Shown piece after piece: positions 16,216 to 25,476 of a stretch of 64,000 nucleotides of DNA (positions are counted from its first letter, which is position 1; every line of letters starts with the position of its first letter). Source of the stretch: Magnetaquicoccus sp039908525. Its GTDB lineage: Bacteria > Pseudomonadota > Magnetococcia > Magnetococcales > Magnetaquicoccaceae. The notes beneath the pieces were generated by a model that had not been told where the DNA came from, searched no databases, and saw only the letters and a program-made list of their open reading frames with translations. Where the stretch lies: positions 1 to 64,000 of the forward strand of contig JAMOAY010000004.1 of assembly GCA_039908525.1 (NCBI GenBank). The letters run 5' to 3'. A program made the position numbers and the translations under genes.

Positions 16216-17304
16216 CTAACGAATCTTCAAGGTCGAAATGCCAATCAGGGCCAGTATAATGGAAATAATCCAGAAGCGAACGATAATTTTCGGCTCTGCC
16301 CACCCCTTCAGCTCAAAATGGTGGTGGATGGGCGCCATGCGGAAGACCCGTTTGCCGATCAGCTTGAAGGAGGCCACCTGCACGATCACCGACAGGGTTT
16401 CCACCACAAAAATCCCACCAACGATCGCCAGGACGATTTCATGGCGGGTGATCAAACCGACGGTACCCAGGGCAGCGCCCAGGGCCAGGGAACCGACATC
16501 CCCCATGAACACCTGGGCCGGGTAGGTATTGAACCACAAAAAGCCCAACGCGGCCCCCACCATGGCGCCACAAAAAATCGCCAGCTCCCCGGCACCCGCC
16601 ACATAGGGAATCCCCAGATAATTGGCAAACTGGGAGTGGCCGGTCACGTAGGCGATGACCAAAAAGGTGGCCGCTGTCAACATGGTGGGACCAATGGCCA
16701 GCCCGTCCAGACCATCGGTGAGGTTGACGGCATTGCTGGTACCCACAATGACCAGGATCGAAAACGGGAAAAAAAGCCAGCCCAGATCAAACGACAGATT
16801 CTTGAAAAACGGGATGGAGAGCGCGCCGAAGGTGCCACCCTGCTCGACACTCTTCAGCGTGTAGGCCACCAGCAAGGCAATGAGGCTCTGCAGAAGAAAG
16901 CGGCTGCGGGCAGAAAGCCCTTTGGAGTTGCGGCGGGTGATCTTGCGGTAGTCATCCCAGAAGCCGATCACCCCGAAACTGAGGGTGGTGGCCAACACCA
17001 TCAGGATGAAGGGGTTGGTCAGGTTGGCCCACAAAAGGGTGGGAACCACCAGCGCCAGCAGGATCAGGGTACCGCCCATGGTGGGGGTGCCACTCTTTTC
17101 CAGGATGTGGCGCTGTGGCCCATCGCTGCGGATGGGCTGACCAATGCTCTGCAGTTTCTGCAGTGAACGAATCAACCATGGCCCGATCAGAAAAGAGAGC
17201 AGCAGGGCGGTCAATGTCGCACCAATGCTGCGAAAGGTGATATATTTGAACAGATTCAAAACCGACCAGTGGTCGCTTAACGGAAACAGCAGATTATAGA
17301 GCAT
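16216..17304 (-). CDS. mraY: Phospho-MurNAc-pentapeptide transferase MraY
   Basis: MraY links phospho-MurNAc-pentapeptide to undecaprenyl phosphate to make lipid I in the cytoplasmic membrane. It has 362 residues with about ten membrane helices. Signatures are KSGTPTMGGTLILLALVV, the magnesium-binding GFWDDYRK, NAVNLTDGLDGLAIGP and the C-terminal MAPIHHHFELKGWAEPKIIV. The N-terminal 11 bases overlap the end of murF, indicating translational coupling in the murF-mraY-ftsW-murG order. Confidence 0.97.
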   Translation of the reverse strand: MLYNLLFPLSDHWSVLNLFKYITFRSIGATLTALLLSFLIGPWLIRSLQKLQSIGQPIRSDGPQRHILEKSGTPTMGGTLILLALVVPTLLWANLTNPFILMVLATTLSFGVIGFWDDYRKITRRNSKGLSARSRFLLQSLIALLVAYTLKSVEQGGTFGALSIPFFKNLSFDLGWLFFPFSILVIVGTSNAVNLTDGLDGLAIGPTMLTAATFLVIAYVTGHSQFANYLGIPYVAGAGELAIFCGAMVGAALGFLWFNTYPAQVFMGDVGSLALGAALGTVGLITRHEIVLAIVGGIFVVETLSVIVQVASFKLIGKRVFRMAPIHHHFELKGWAEPKIIVRFWIISIILALIGISTLKIR

Positions 17305-18694
17305 TGGTCACCAGATTGTCGACAATACGTTCCATTTTCATACCACGGGATCCCTTGATCAACACCACATCTTCCGGCAGCAGATGGGAGGCAATCTCCC
17401 CAAGCCAGTGCGCGGGATCGGCACGATGCCAAGCCTTGACGCCGCCCCTTCCCTCGGGTTGTGCCTGTTCTGCCATGACCTGATGCAGGCTCTCCATCAG
17501 CGGACCGGCGGTGAACAACAGGGTAACGCCACTCTCCCGAAGGGCATGGCTCAGCTCCCTATGCAACAACTCTGCCTCTTTGCCCAGTTCCAGCATATCG
17601 CCCAGAATGGCAACCTTCCGACCTGGCGGACGGGGTTCCGGCAAGGCCAGCAGTGCGGCCCGTACCGAACCGGGATTGGCGTTGTAGCTGTCGTCCACCA
17701 CCCGCCAACCCCGCAGCGATTGCAACACGCCACCCCGACCCGGCGGCGGGGCAAACCGCTCCATGCCTGCGGCAATCTGCTCCGGCGCAACACCCGCCGC
17801 CCGTGCGGCAGCCGCCACGGCCAGGGCATTCCAACGCAGATGCTCCCCGGCGCCGGCCAAGCGGGTTGTTGCCGTATCCTGTTCGTGCTGCCAACACATC
17901 ATGAATCCGGCGACCGTGGAGGGTGCCTCCCCGTCGGATACAGGCTCCCCGCCTTGCCCGCCGCACACATCAGCGGCAGCACCCAGGCCGAATGTCAGAA
18001 CCTTAACGGCTCCAGCTTTTTGACGGAGACGCCCTGTATAGGGTTGGCCATGGGGTATGACGGCAAGACCGTCGTGCGGCAGGGCTTCCAGAAGCTCACC
18101 TTTGGCCTCGACGATGGCGTCGATATCGGCAAAGGCCTCCAGGTGGGCGGGCAGAACATTGGTGATGATGCCAATCTGCGGTCTGGCCAACCGCGCCAGG
18201 TGGGCAATCTCCCCTGCCCCGCTCATCCCCAACTCCACCACCAGTGCCTGGCAGTTGGCCGGCATGGCCAACAGGGTCAAAGGCAGACCGATATGATTGT
18301 TGAGATTGCCGCGGGTGGCATGGACCTTCGCAAAGTGGCGTTGCAGGCAACGGCCCAGCATCTCCTTGACCGTGGTCTTGCCACAGGAGCCTGTGACCGC
18401 CAGTACCAGTGGATTGACCTGCTCGCGCCAACGCCTGGCCGCATCGCTCAAGGCACGCAGCGTGTCCTCCACCACCAGCACAGGCACCGGCGGCAGGGGG
18501 TCGGGGCACCGCTCCACCAACACAGCGGCACACCCGGCCGCGACCGCTTTGTCAACATAGTGGTGGCCATCAAACCGCTCCCCGCGCAGGGCGACAAACA
18601 GCTCTCCCGCCTGCAGGGTGCGGCTGTCAATGGAGACGCCCCGCAGGGGGATATCCACGGCGGTGGGGTCAAAAAGTGTTAACGCAAGCGACAT
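17294..18694 (-). CDS. murF: UDP-MurNAc-tripeptide--D-Ala-D-Ala ligase MurF
   Basis: MurF adds D-Ala-D-Ala to UDP-MurNAc-tripeptide, the last cytoplasmic peptidoglycan precursor step. The protein has 466 residues: an N-terminal UDP-binding domain (SIDSRTLQAGELFVALRG, GHHYVDKAV), the ATP loop VTGSCGKTTVKEM, the RGNLNNHIGLPLTLL segment, VVDDSYNANPGSV and ILGDMLELGKEAELLHRELS. GGGG lies four bases before the ATG. It is the first gene of this cell-wall block. murE and ftsI, which commonly precede murF, are not found upstream; the neighbour there is an unrelated hypothetical gene. Confidence 0.96.
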   Translation of the reverse strand: MSLALTLFDPTAVDIPLRGVSIDSRTLQAGELFVALRGERFDGHHYVDKAVAAGCAAVLVERCPDPLPPVPVLVVEDTLRALSDAARRWREQVNPLVLAVTGSCGKTTVKEMLGRCLQRHFAKVHATRGNLNNHIGLPLTLLAMPANCQALVVELGMSGAGEIAHLARLARPQIGIITNVLPAHLEAFADIDAIVEAKGELLEALPHDGLAVIPHGQPYTGRLRQKAGAVKVLTFGLGAAADVCGGQGGEPVSDGEAPSTVAGFMMCWQHEQDTATTRLAGAGEHLRWNALAVAAAARAAGVAPEQIAAGMERFAPPPGRGGVLQSLRGWRVVDDSYNANPGSVRAALLALPEPRPPGRKVAILGDMLELGKEAELLHRELSHALRESGVTLLFTAGPLMESLHQVMAEQAQPEGRGGVKAWHRADPAHWLGEIASHLLPEDVVLIKGSRGMKMERIVDNLVTNAL

Positions 18695-18778
18695 GAGACC
18701 CCATCCGTCGGGTGGAAAGTGGGTGAATGGCCCGATCGTCCAACCTCTTCAAGGGCAGGAGGGCGTCGACTGGCTTAC

Positions 18779-18807
18779 ATTATACACCATCCATCCGTTC
18801 ATGTCTC
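18779..18807 (-). promoter_or_regulatory. Putative promoter of murF-mraY-ftsW-murG
   Basis: On the minus strand GAGACA (plus-strand 18802-18807) is followed after 17 bases by a perfect TATAAT (18779-18784). The predicted start lies about 80 bases before the murF ATG. It would drive the cell-wall block and possibly the ATPase/HNH defense pair behind it. Confidence 0.6.
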
Positions 18808-18934
18808 GAAACAATCGCAAAGGGGGGTGGCAAGAAAGTATCCCGCACAGCGAGGAGCGCCCGTGATCAGTCACACCGACTGGAGCACAAGCAACGGCAG
18901 AACCCATCGGGAGAGAGACGGGGGGGGGTGCCCG

Positions 18935-19438
18935 TCAATGAGCGGTCGGCTGCGGAGCACCGGCGCCGAAATCGCGGAAGTAGGCGTCCACATACCACTG
19001 AACGATCTCTTCCAGGCGGATGAAATGGCCCTCCTGGATCTCCTCCAGACGCGCATCGCGGTACTGCCACTCCTCTTCGCTGATCTCTCCCCTCGTCAAC
19101 TCCTGCTGGTTGGCCAACCGCAGATCCTCCACCCTGGGAGGAACATTGCTCAGCGCGAAGATGGCCTGGATGTCGGCAATCACCTCATCCACCGTCAACC
19201 ACGCCTCGGCAGCCACGGGTTTTCTGGACTTGGGATCTTTCAGATAGACAATGGTCGTCTTTTCATCCAGAGGGCGGGCTTTGCGCACCCCCTCTATCCA
19301 GTAGTCCCACAGGGGCACCCAGGTGTCCGGCACTCCCTGCAGATCGGTTGGCGCCGGGGCCTGTCGGGGCAGACGCACCCCTCCCGTCAGATAATCCCGC
19401 AAGGGAATCCAGTTTTTTGTTGCACCCTTCTCGACCAT
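18935..19438 (-). CDS. Hypothetical protein with internal WxPLxDY duplication
   Basis: This gene encodes 167 residues; AGGAG eight bases before the ATG at 19438 supports the start. I do not recognise the family. Two near-identical segments occur exactly 30 residues apart: WIPLRDYLTGGVR at residues 10-22 and WVPLWDYWIEGVR at 40-52. The middle part is strand/helix mixed (KTTIVYLKDPKSRKPVAAEA). The C-terminal half is helical with many Glu and aromatic residues (EEEWQYRDARLEEIQ, RLEEIVQWYVDAYF). There is no signal peptide or membrane segment. It lies between murF and a YciO-like gene on the same strand, 74 bases after the latter. The 240 bases between it and murF hold the murF promoter and a run of nine G at 18920-18928. 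Confidence 0.65.
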   Translation of the reverse strand: MVEKGATKNWIPLRDYLTGGVRLPRQAPAPTDLQGVPDTWVPLWDYWIEGVRKARPLDEKTTIVYLKDPKSRKPVAAEAWLTVDEVIADIQAIFALSNVPPRVEDLRLANQQELTRGEISEEEWQYRDARLEEIQEGHFIRLEEIVQWYVDAYFRDFGAGAPQPTAH

Positions 19439-19512
19439 CCCTCTCTCTCCTCTCCGCTGAAACGACCCACATGCTCTCCTCTTCGGCTGGCAAGGGTACG
19501 AAGATGAGGCAT

Positions 19513-20130
19513 TTAGGAGAAAACGGTCGGATCCCCGGCCCCGCTGCGTAAAACCACCGGCGTTGCCCCGGTCAAATCCACCACCGTGGAAGGTTCCGAA
19601 AGCAGGATTCCACCATCGATGACCAGATCCAGCTGCGCCGACAGACGTTGGTAAATCTCTTCGGGGTCGTTGAGCACCCGCTCCTCGTTGGGTAAACGGA
19701 GGGTGGAAGAGAGCAATGGTTCACCCACATCCTGGAGAAGCGCCAGACAGATGGGATGGCCGGGAATCCGCAAACCGATGGTCTTCTGGCGGGGCAGAAT
19801 GCTTTTGGGCACCTCCCGGCTTGCCTCCAGCACAAACGTGTAGGGACCAGGCAGGAAACGGCGCAACAGGCGATAGGTGGCGTTGTCCACCCGCGCATAC
19901 CGGGCAATCTCGGCCAGATCGGGACAGAGGATGGAAAAATGGTGGTTGGGCGGCAACCTTTTGAGATGAATGATCCGTTCCACCCCCCTGCGGTTGCTGA
20001 GTGTGCAACCCAAACCATACGTTGTATCCGTCGGATAGGCAATGACGGCACCCTCCCGCAGCAGCCCGACTGCCTGGGCGATCAGACGTTTTTGCGGATT
20101 GACAGGGTGAATTTGCAACAGTGGCAGCAT
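19513..20130 (-). CDS. Threonylcarbamoyl-AMP synthase family protein (YciO-like)
   Basis: This 205-residue protein of the YrdC/Sua5/YciO fold is a likely nucleotide-binding enzyme connected with threonylcarbamoyladenosine (t6A) tRNA modification. Visible features are GAVIAYPTDTTYGLGCTLSN, RIIHLKRLPPNHHFSILCPD, LRRFLPGPYTFVLEAS, TIGLRIPGHPICLALL and the C-terminal STVVDLTGATPVVLRSGAGD. The RLP-HHFSILC pattern is closer to the YciO branch, whose exact role is less certain, than to canonical TsaC (KxR/SxN). AAGGA precedes the ATG at 20130. It is divergent from ilvD. Confidence 0.85.
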   Translation of the reverse strand: MLPLLQIHPVNPQKRLIAQAVGLLREGAVIAYPTDTTYGLGCTLSNRRGVERIIHLKRLPPNHHFSILCPDLAEIARYARVDNATYRLLRRFLPGPYTFVLEASREVPKSILPRQKTIGLRIPGHPICLALLQDVGEPLLSSTLRLPNEERVLNDPEEIYQRLSAQLDLVIDGGILLSEPSTVVDLTGATPVVLRSGAGDPTVFS

Positions 20131-20251
20131 CGTCCTTCACTTTCCTTTGCCAAAACGGTGGCGGAACCCAACACACTTTTGCTATCATCGCACACCACGA
20201 TCCCATCAGGCAACACGCCGTTTGATGTTGCCCTCAGCCAGGAGACCCCGC

Positions 20252-22093
20252 ATGCCCGTTTACCGCTCACACACCTCCACCCACGGTCGCAATATGGCCG
20301 GAGCCAGGGCATTGTGGCGCGCCACGGGGGTCGCCGAGGCCGATTTTGGCAAGCCCATCATCGCCATCGCCAACTCGTTCACCCAGTTTGTCCCGGGTCA
20401 CGTCCACCTGAAGGAGATGGGCACTCTGGTGGCCCATGAGATTGCTGCTGCCGGGGGTATCGCCAAGGAGTTTCACACCATCGCCATCGACGATGGCATC
20501 GCCATGGGCCACGGGGGAATGCTCTACTCCCTGCCCTCCCGGGATCTCATTGCCGACAGCGTCGAATATATGGTCAACGCCCACACCGCCGACGCCATGG
20601 TCTGCATCTCCAACTGCGACAAAATCACCCCAGGCATGTTGATGGCGGCGCTGCGTCTCAACATTCCAACCATCTTTGTCTCTGGCGGTCCCATGGAGGC
20701 GGGCAAGGTGCGCCGTCAGGATGGCACCCTCCGCAAACTGGACCTGGTCGATCCCATGATCGCCGCCGGCAATGACCAGGTCTCTGCCGAAGAGTTGGCC
20801 GATATGGAAAAAAACGCCTGCCCAACCTGCGGCTCCTGCTCCGGTCTGTTCACCGCCAACTCCATGAACTGCCTGATGGAGGCCCTCGGTTTGGCCCTGC
20901 CCGGCAATGGCACCCTGTTGGCCACCCATGCCGATCGAAAACGGCTGTTTGTGGAGGCCGGTCAACGCATTGTACCGTTGACCAGGCGCTATTACGAAGA
21001 GGGGGACGACCGGGTGCTGCCACGCTCCATCGCCGGCCTGGAAGCCTTTGAAAACGCCCTCAGTCTGGATATTGCCATGGGTGGCTCCACCAACACCATC
21101 CTTCACCTGCTGGCGGCCGCCCATGCCGGGGAGGTACCATTTACGATGAACGATATCAACCGCTTGTCGCAAAAAGTGCCCTGTTTGTGCAAGGTAGCCC
21201 CCTCCACCGACCGCTATCACATGGAGGATGTCCATCGCGCCGGAGGGATCTTCGCCCTGCTGGGGGAGTTGCAGCGGGCCGGCCTGCTCCATACCCATTG
21301 TCCGACGGTGCATGCCTCTACCCTCGGTGAGGCGCTGCTGCGGGAGGATATCCGCAGTCCGCAGGCCAGCCAAGCCGCTCAGGAGCGCTACCTGGCAGCC
21401 CCCGGGGGGGAACTGACCACCCTGCCCTTTTCCCAGGCCAACCGTTGGCCCACCCTGGACCTTGACCGCCGTGAAGGCTGTATTCGCGATGTGGCCCACG
21501 CCTATTCCCAGGATGGGGGTCTGGCCGTTTTGTTCGGCAACCTGGCCCGGGAGGGGTGCATCGTCAAAACAGCCGGCGTGGATGCGGCCATTTGGCAATT
21601 TTCCGGTCCGGTGCGTCTGTTCGAAAGCCAGGAGGCGGCCTGCGAGGCGATTCTGGGCGATCGGATCCAGGCCGGGGATGTGGTGGTGATCCGCTACGAA
21701 GGGCCGAAAGGGGGACCGGGCATGCAGGAGATGCTCTATCCCACCAGCTTCTTGAAATCGAAAGGGTTGGGCAAACTCTGCGCCCTGGTCACCGATGGCC
21801 GCTTTTCGGGAGGCACCTCAGGCCTCTCCATCGGCCATGTCTCACCGGAAGCGGCCGAGGGGGGAGCGATTGCCCTGCTCCAGGAAGGGGATCTCATCGA
21901 CATCGACATTCCCAACCGCACCATCCATGTGCGGGCCACGGAGGCGGAACTGGCAGAGCGCCGTCAGCACCTGAAGGCTTATCGTCCGGCCAATCGCCAG
22001 CGCACGGTCTCCCAGGCACTGCAGGCCTACGCGGCCCTGACCACCTCGGCAGCCAGGGGGGCGGTGCGGGATTTGCGGCAGTTGGAACGATAA
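20252..22093 (+). CDS. ilvD: Dihydroxy-acid dehydratase
   Basis: IlvD dehydrates 2,3-dihydroxy-3-methylbutanoate and its isoleucine-branch homologue in branched-chain amino acid synthesis, using an iron-sulfur cluster. The ATG at 20252 follows AGGAG; the protein has 613 residues, matching the E. coli-type length. Cluster and metal motifs are SNCDKITPGMLMA and ACPTCGSCSGLFTANSMNCL, with the family segments GRNMAGARALWRATG, FVPGHVHLKEMG, MGGSTNTILHLLAAAH, RYEGPKGGPGMQEML and TDGRFSGGTSGLSIGHVSPE. It stands alone on the plus strand; no other ilv gene is nearby. Confidence 0.97.
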   Translation: MPVYRSHTSTHGRNMAGARALWRATGVAEADFGKPIIAIANSFTQFVPGHVHLKEMGTLVAHEIAAAGGIAKEFHTIAIDDGIAMGHGGMLYSLPSRDLIADSVEYMVNAHTADAMVCISNCDKITPGMLMAALRLNIPTIFVSGGPMEAGKVRRQDGTLRKLDLVDPMIAAGNDQVSAEELADMEKNACPTCGSCSGLFTANSMNCLMEALGLALPGNGTLLATHADRKRLFVEAGQRIVPLTRRYYEEGDDRVLPRSIAGLEAFENALSLDIAMGGSTNTILHLLAAAHAGEVPFTMNDINRLSQKVPCLCKVAPSTDRYHMEDVHRAGGIFALLGELQRAGLLHTHCPTVHASTLGEALLREDIRSPQASQAAQERYLAAPGGELTTLPFSQANRWPTLDLDRREGCIRDVAHAYSQDGGLAVLFGNLAREGCIVKTAGVDAAIWQFSGPVRLFESQEAACEAILGDRIQAGDVVVIRYEGPKGGPGMQEMLYPTSFLKSKGLGKLCALVTDGRFSGGTSGLSIGHVSPEAAEGGAIALLQEGDLIDIDIPNRTIHVRATEAELAERRQHLKAYRPANRQRTVSQALQAYAALTTSAARGAVRDLRQLER

Positions 22094-22130
22094 CCTGCAG
22101 GGGGCTGAACGGGGACGGAACGGCCGACAA

Positions 22131-23561
22131 TCACCGCTCCCTTCGGGGGGCGTAGTAGTGCACGGACTCCCCGAAAAATACCTCTGCCGACTCCAACAGG
22201 GTTTCCGAAAGGGTGGGATGGGGGTGGACAGTTTGCGCCACCTGGCGGATTGTCAGGCCCTGCTCAATGGCCTGCACCCCCTGAGCCAGAAGCTCTCCGG
22301 CATGAACGCCCACGATCCCGACGCCCAGAATGCGCTCCGACCTGGGATCGACCAACCACTTGCTCAACCCTTCACTGCGCTCCAGGGTGTGGGCCCGACC
22401 GGAAGCGGCCCATGGGAAACGGACCGTTTTCACGGCGATACCCTGTTGGCGGGCCGCCGTTTCCGTCAAGCCGGCACAGGCCACCTCCGGGTCCGTATAG
22501 ACGACGGCAGGTACCACCCGTGGCCCAACCGGAGGTTGCCCCAGCAGCGTGGCCACCGCCCTCCTGGCATCGTCGCTGGCCTTGTGGGCCAACATCGGCC
22601 CACCGATCAGATCCCCAATGGCCAGAATGTGGGGCACGGTCGTGCGCATGTCCGGCCCCACCGGCACAAAGCCGTGCTCCAGGGCGACGCCAACCGCTTC
22701 CAGCCCCAAATGTTGGCTGTTGGGCCATCGTCCGGTGGCAATCAGCAGGGCATCCGCCCACTGTTCCGACTGGAGCTCACCGCTTTGCAGGGTGACCTGA
22801 AACCCCTCCGCCTCGGCTTGCAGGGCCACCACCCGGCTGTTGGTCTGCACCGAAGAGAACAGACGCGCCAGCCGTTGAGCCAGCGGCCGCACCAGATCCC
22901 GGTCCACCCCCGGCAACAACCCATCCCCCATCTCGACCACGGAGACCGCACTGCCCAAAGCGGCATAGACCGTCCCCAGCTCCAGACCGATGGCGCCTCC
23001 TCCCACCACCAGCAGGGTACGGGGTATCTGGGTCAGCGCCAGAGCCTGGGTGGAGTCAAGAATACCCGGGAGGGCAAGATCCAACCAGGGCAACCCGGCT
23101 GGCCGTGAACCGGTGGCCAGGATGCAATGCAGGAAGGCAAGCCGCTGTTCTGTCCCATCCGGACCGGTCACCAACAGGGTATGCGCATCCAGCAAACGCC
23201 CCTGCCCCTGCACAAAGTGCACACCCCGCCGCTGGCACTGCTCTGCCAAACCGTGCATCAACCGCTGCACCACCTCATCTTTCCAGGCGCGCATACGGTG
23301 CAGGTCCAGCGTGGGGGGAGCAAAGCAGAGTCCCATTGTCGCGGCCTCCCGGCTCTCCAGAAGCAGCCTGGCCACCTGCAACAGCGCCTTGCTGGGGATG
23401 CAGCCCCGCTGCAGGCAGACCCCACCCGGCTGGCTGTCGGCATCCACCAGGATGGTGGAAAAGCCGTGCCCGGCGGCCAGAAAGGCAGCGGCATACCCCC
23501 CCGGACCGGCGCCGAGGACCACAACCTGCGCAGAAAGCTCCATCCCTGAACCCCCCATCAC
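22131..23561 (-). CDS. lpdA: Dihydrolipoyl dehydrogenase
   Basis: This flavoprotein (E3) reoxidises dihydrolipoamide with NAD+ in 2-oxoacid dehydrogenase or glycine-cleavage complexes. It has 476 residues: the FAD-binding VVVLGAGPGGYAAAFLAAG, the redox-active disulfide GGVCLQRGCIPSKALLQV, the NAD-binding LLVVGGGAIGLELGTVYAALG, the second FAD segment ILAIGDLIGGPMLAHKASDD, and the C-terminal interface with the catalytic His-Glu in QTVHPHPTLSETLLE. The start may instead be the ATG at 23543 (MELSAQVVV), six codons inside. No other complex subunit is adjacent. Confidence 0.93.
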   Translation of the reverse strand: MMGGSGMELSAQVVVLGAGPGGYAAAFLAAGHGFSTILVDADSQPGGVCLQRGCIPSKALLQVARLLLESREAATMGLCFAPPTLDLHRMRAWKDEVVQRLMHGLAEQCQRRGVHFVQGQGRLLDAHTLLVTGPDGTEQRLAFLHCILATGSRPAGLPWLDLALPGILDSTQALALTQIPRTLLVVGGGAIGLELGTVYAALGSAVSVVEMGDGLLPGVDRDLVRPLAQRLARLFSSVQTNSRVVALQAEAEGFQVTLQSGELQSEQWADALLIATGRWPNSQHLGLEAVGVALEHGFVPVGPDMRTTVPHILAIGDLIGGPMLAHKASDDARRAVATLLGQPPVGPRVVPAVVYTDPEVACAGLTETAARQQGIAVKTVRFPWAASGRAHTLERSEGLSKWLVDPRSERILGVGIVGVHAGELLAQGVQAIEQGLTIRQVAQTVHPHPTLSETLLESAEVFFGESVHYYAPRRER

Positions 23562-23570
23562 CGCCAGTGG

Positions 23571-24023
23571 TTAGGACGGTTTGAGCAAACGTCGATGCTC
23601 CACCATGAGACAGCAATCCTGGACCGCCACCAATCCCCCCTGCCGGGCAATGAGCATGGCCGCATCACTGACAATACCGCTCTGCAACCAGAACAGCCGT
23701 GCACTCCCCGCGCGACCGCCCATCACACGCACCGCAGACTCCGCCACCGGCGGGGTCTGTTCGGCCTGCCGAAACACATCGACAATATCGACCGTTATCT
23801 CCGGGGAAATCGCCTCCAGAGAAGAGGCGCACGGCTCCCCAAGCACCTCTTTCAGAGCGGGGTGCACCGGAATGATCCGATAGCCCACTTTTTGCAAATA
23901 GGCCGCCACCCGATAGGAGGGACGGTCCGGCTTGTCGGACAACCCCACCACCGCAATGGTACGCGCCTGCCGAAACAGCTCAACCAGCTGCACATCCGTG
24001 ACCGTCACAGGGTTGTCTGTCAT
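23571..24023 (-). CDS. CoA-binding domain protein (YccU family)
   Basis: This 150-residue single-domain protein has the Rossmann-like CoA-binding fold seen in the N-terminal part of succinyl-CoA synthetase alpha subunits. Matches are ARTIAVVGLSDKPDRPSYRV, YLQKVGYRIIPVHPALKEVL, ITVDIVDVFRQAE, RLFWLQSGIVSDAA and VQDCCLMVEHRRLL. Members are small cytoplasmic proteins of poorly defined role that bind CoA. It lies between purB and lpdA on the same strand with short gaps (24 and 9 bases), so the three genes may form one transcript. Confidence 0.88.
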   Translation of the reverse strand: MTDNPVTVTDVQLVELFRQARTIAVVGLSDKPDRPSYRVAAYLQKVGYRIIPVHPALKEVLGEPCASSLEAISPEITVDIVDVFRQAEQTPPVAESAVRVMGGRAGSARLFWLQSGIVSDAAMLIARQGGLVAVQDCCLMVEHRRLLKPS

Positions 24024-24047
24024 GACGCAAAACCTCGCTTGTCCATG

Positions 24048-25418
24048 TCACACTCTCTCCTTCGTCAAGGGACTGGCCAGACCGGTATAGCTGGCCGGAG
24101 TCAGGGCCAGCAACCGCTGCCTGGCGTCGGCGGGAATATCCAGACTCTGGATCAACTCCACCAACACAGCCTGGGTCACCCGCTGGCCACGGGTGATCTC
24201 TTTCAGTCGTTCATAAGGCTTGTCGATACCATAGCGGCGCATCACCATCTGGATCGGTTCCGCCAGAATCTCCCACGCTGCGTCCAGATCGTCTGCCAGG
24301 CGTTGCGGATTGGCCTCCAGTTTGCCGATCCCTTTCAAGGTGGATCGGTACGCCAACAGGGCATAGCCCAGACCCACCCCGACGTTGCGCAGGGCTGTGG
24401 AGTCCGATAGATCCCGCTGCAGACGGGAGACAGGCAACTTGCCGGAAAGGTGCCGCAACACGGCGTTGGCCAATCCCAGGTTGCCCTCGGAATTCTCGAA
24501 ATCGATCGGATTGACCTTGTGGGGCATGGTGGAAGAGCCCACCTCACCCGCCACGGTCAACTGTTTGAAATAGCCCATGGAGATGTAACTCCACACATCC
24601 CGGTTGAAATCCAGCAAGACGGTATTGAAACCGGCTACGGCGTCAAACAGTTCTGCAATCCCATCATGGGGCTCAATTTGCGTGGTCAGGGATTGATGGG
24701 TCAGGCCCAGGTGTTCCACCAACCGTCGGGTCAGCCTGGGCCAGTCCACCTCCGGATAGGCCACGACGTGTGCATTGAAGTTGCCGACCGCACCATTGAG
24801 CTTGCCGTAGATCGGCGCCGCCATGCACCGCCGGTACTGTTTTTTCAGCCGGTCCGCCACATTGGCCATCTCTTTGCCCAGGGTGGTGGGTGTGGCAGGC
24901 TGCCCGTGGGTGCGGGAGAGCATGGCAAGGTCGGAATAGCGGTCGGCCAGGGCATCCACGGCGTCGATCACCTGTTGCATGGCCGGGCCGAGGATCTGCG
25001 CACGGGCATCCCGCAGGGAGATACCATGCGCCAGATTGTTGATATCCTCGGAGGTACAGGCAAAGTGAATCCATTCAAGCACAGGCTCCAGAGGCGTGTG
25101 GAGCAGTTTCTCTTTCAAGAAGTACTCCACGGCCTTGACATCATGGTTGGTCACCCGTTCAATCTCCTTGACCCGCCGGGCATCCTGTTCGGAAAACCCC
25201 TGGACAATGGCTTGCAGCAAGGCATGCGCCTCGCTGGAAAGGGGGGGCACCTCCACAATACCGGGCTCATCGGCCAGCGCCTGCAGCCAGAAAACCTCTA
25301 CCTGAACGCGGCATTTGATCAGGCCATATTCCGAGAAAAAGGCGCGCAAGGGCGCCGTCTGGGCGGCGTAGCGGCCATCCAGAGGGGAGATGGCGGTCAA
25401 CGGGGAAAACTCTGTCAT
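24048..25418 (-). CDS. purB: Adenylosuccinate lyase
   Basis: PurB releases fumarate twice in purine synthesis, from SAICAR and from adenylosuccinate. It has 456 residues of the long (E. coli-like) subtype. Key segments are the start ISPLDGRYAAQTAPLRAFFS, HDVKAVEYFLKEKL, IHFACTSEDINNLAHGI, SRTHGQPATPTTLGKE, the fumarase-superfamily signature SSTMPHKVNPIDFENSEGNL and the C-terminal GIDKPYERLKEITRG. AGGAA lies just before the ATG at 25418. Confidence 0.97.
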   Translation of the reverse strand: MTEFSPLTAISPLDGRYAAQTAPLRAFFSEYGLIKCRVQVEVFWLQALADEPGIVEVPPLSSEAHALLQAIVQGFSEQDARRVKEIERVTNHDVKAVEYFLKEKLLHTPLEPVLEWIHFACTSEDINNLAHGISLRDARAQILGPAMQQVIDAVDALADRYSDLAMLSRTHGQPATPTTLGKEMANVADRLKKQYRRCMAAPIYGKLNGAVGNFNAHVVAYPEVDWPRLTRRLVEHLGLTHQSLTTQIEPHDGIAELFDAVAGFNTVLLDFNRDVWSYISMGYFKQLTVAGEVGSSTMPHKVNPIDFENSEGNLGLANAVLRHLSGKLPVSRLQRDLSDSTALRNVGVGLGYALLAYRSTLKGIGKLEANPQRLADDLDAAWEILAEPIQMVMRRYGIDKPYERLKEITRGQRVTQAVLVELIQSLDIPADARQRLLALTPASYTGLASPLTKERV

Positions 25419-25476
25419 AAAAAATTCCTGAATAGGCGGTGAACAAACACGGCATCTCCACAGGGCCCATGCCCCG

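Noticed and set aside
18920..18928. Run of nine G as a phase-variation tract
   Set aside because: It lies in the intergenic region just beyond a stop codon, not inside a gene or between promoter elements, so slippage would have no obvious effect.
18695..18934. A murE or ftsI remnant before murF
   Set aside because: No frame in this 240-base gap resembles either gene; it contains only the promoter and a G-rich stretch.
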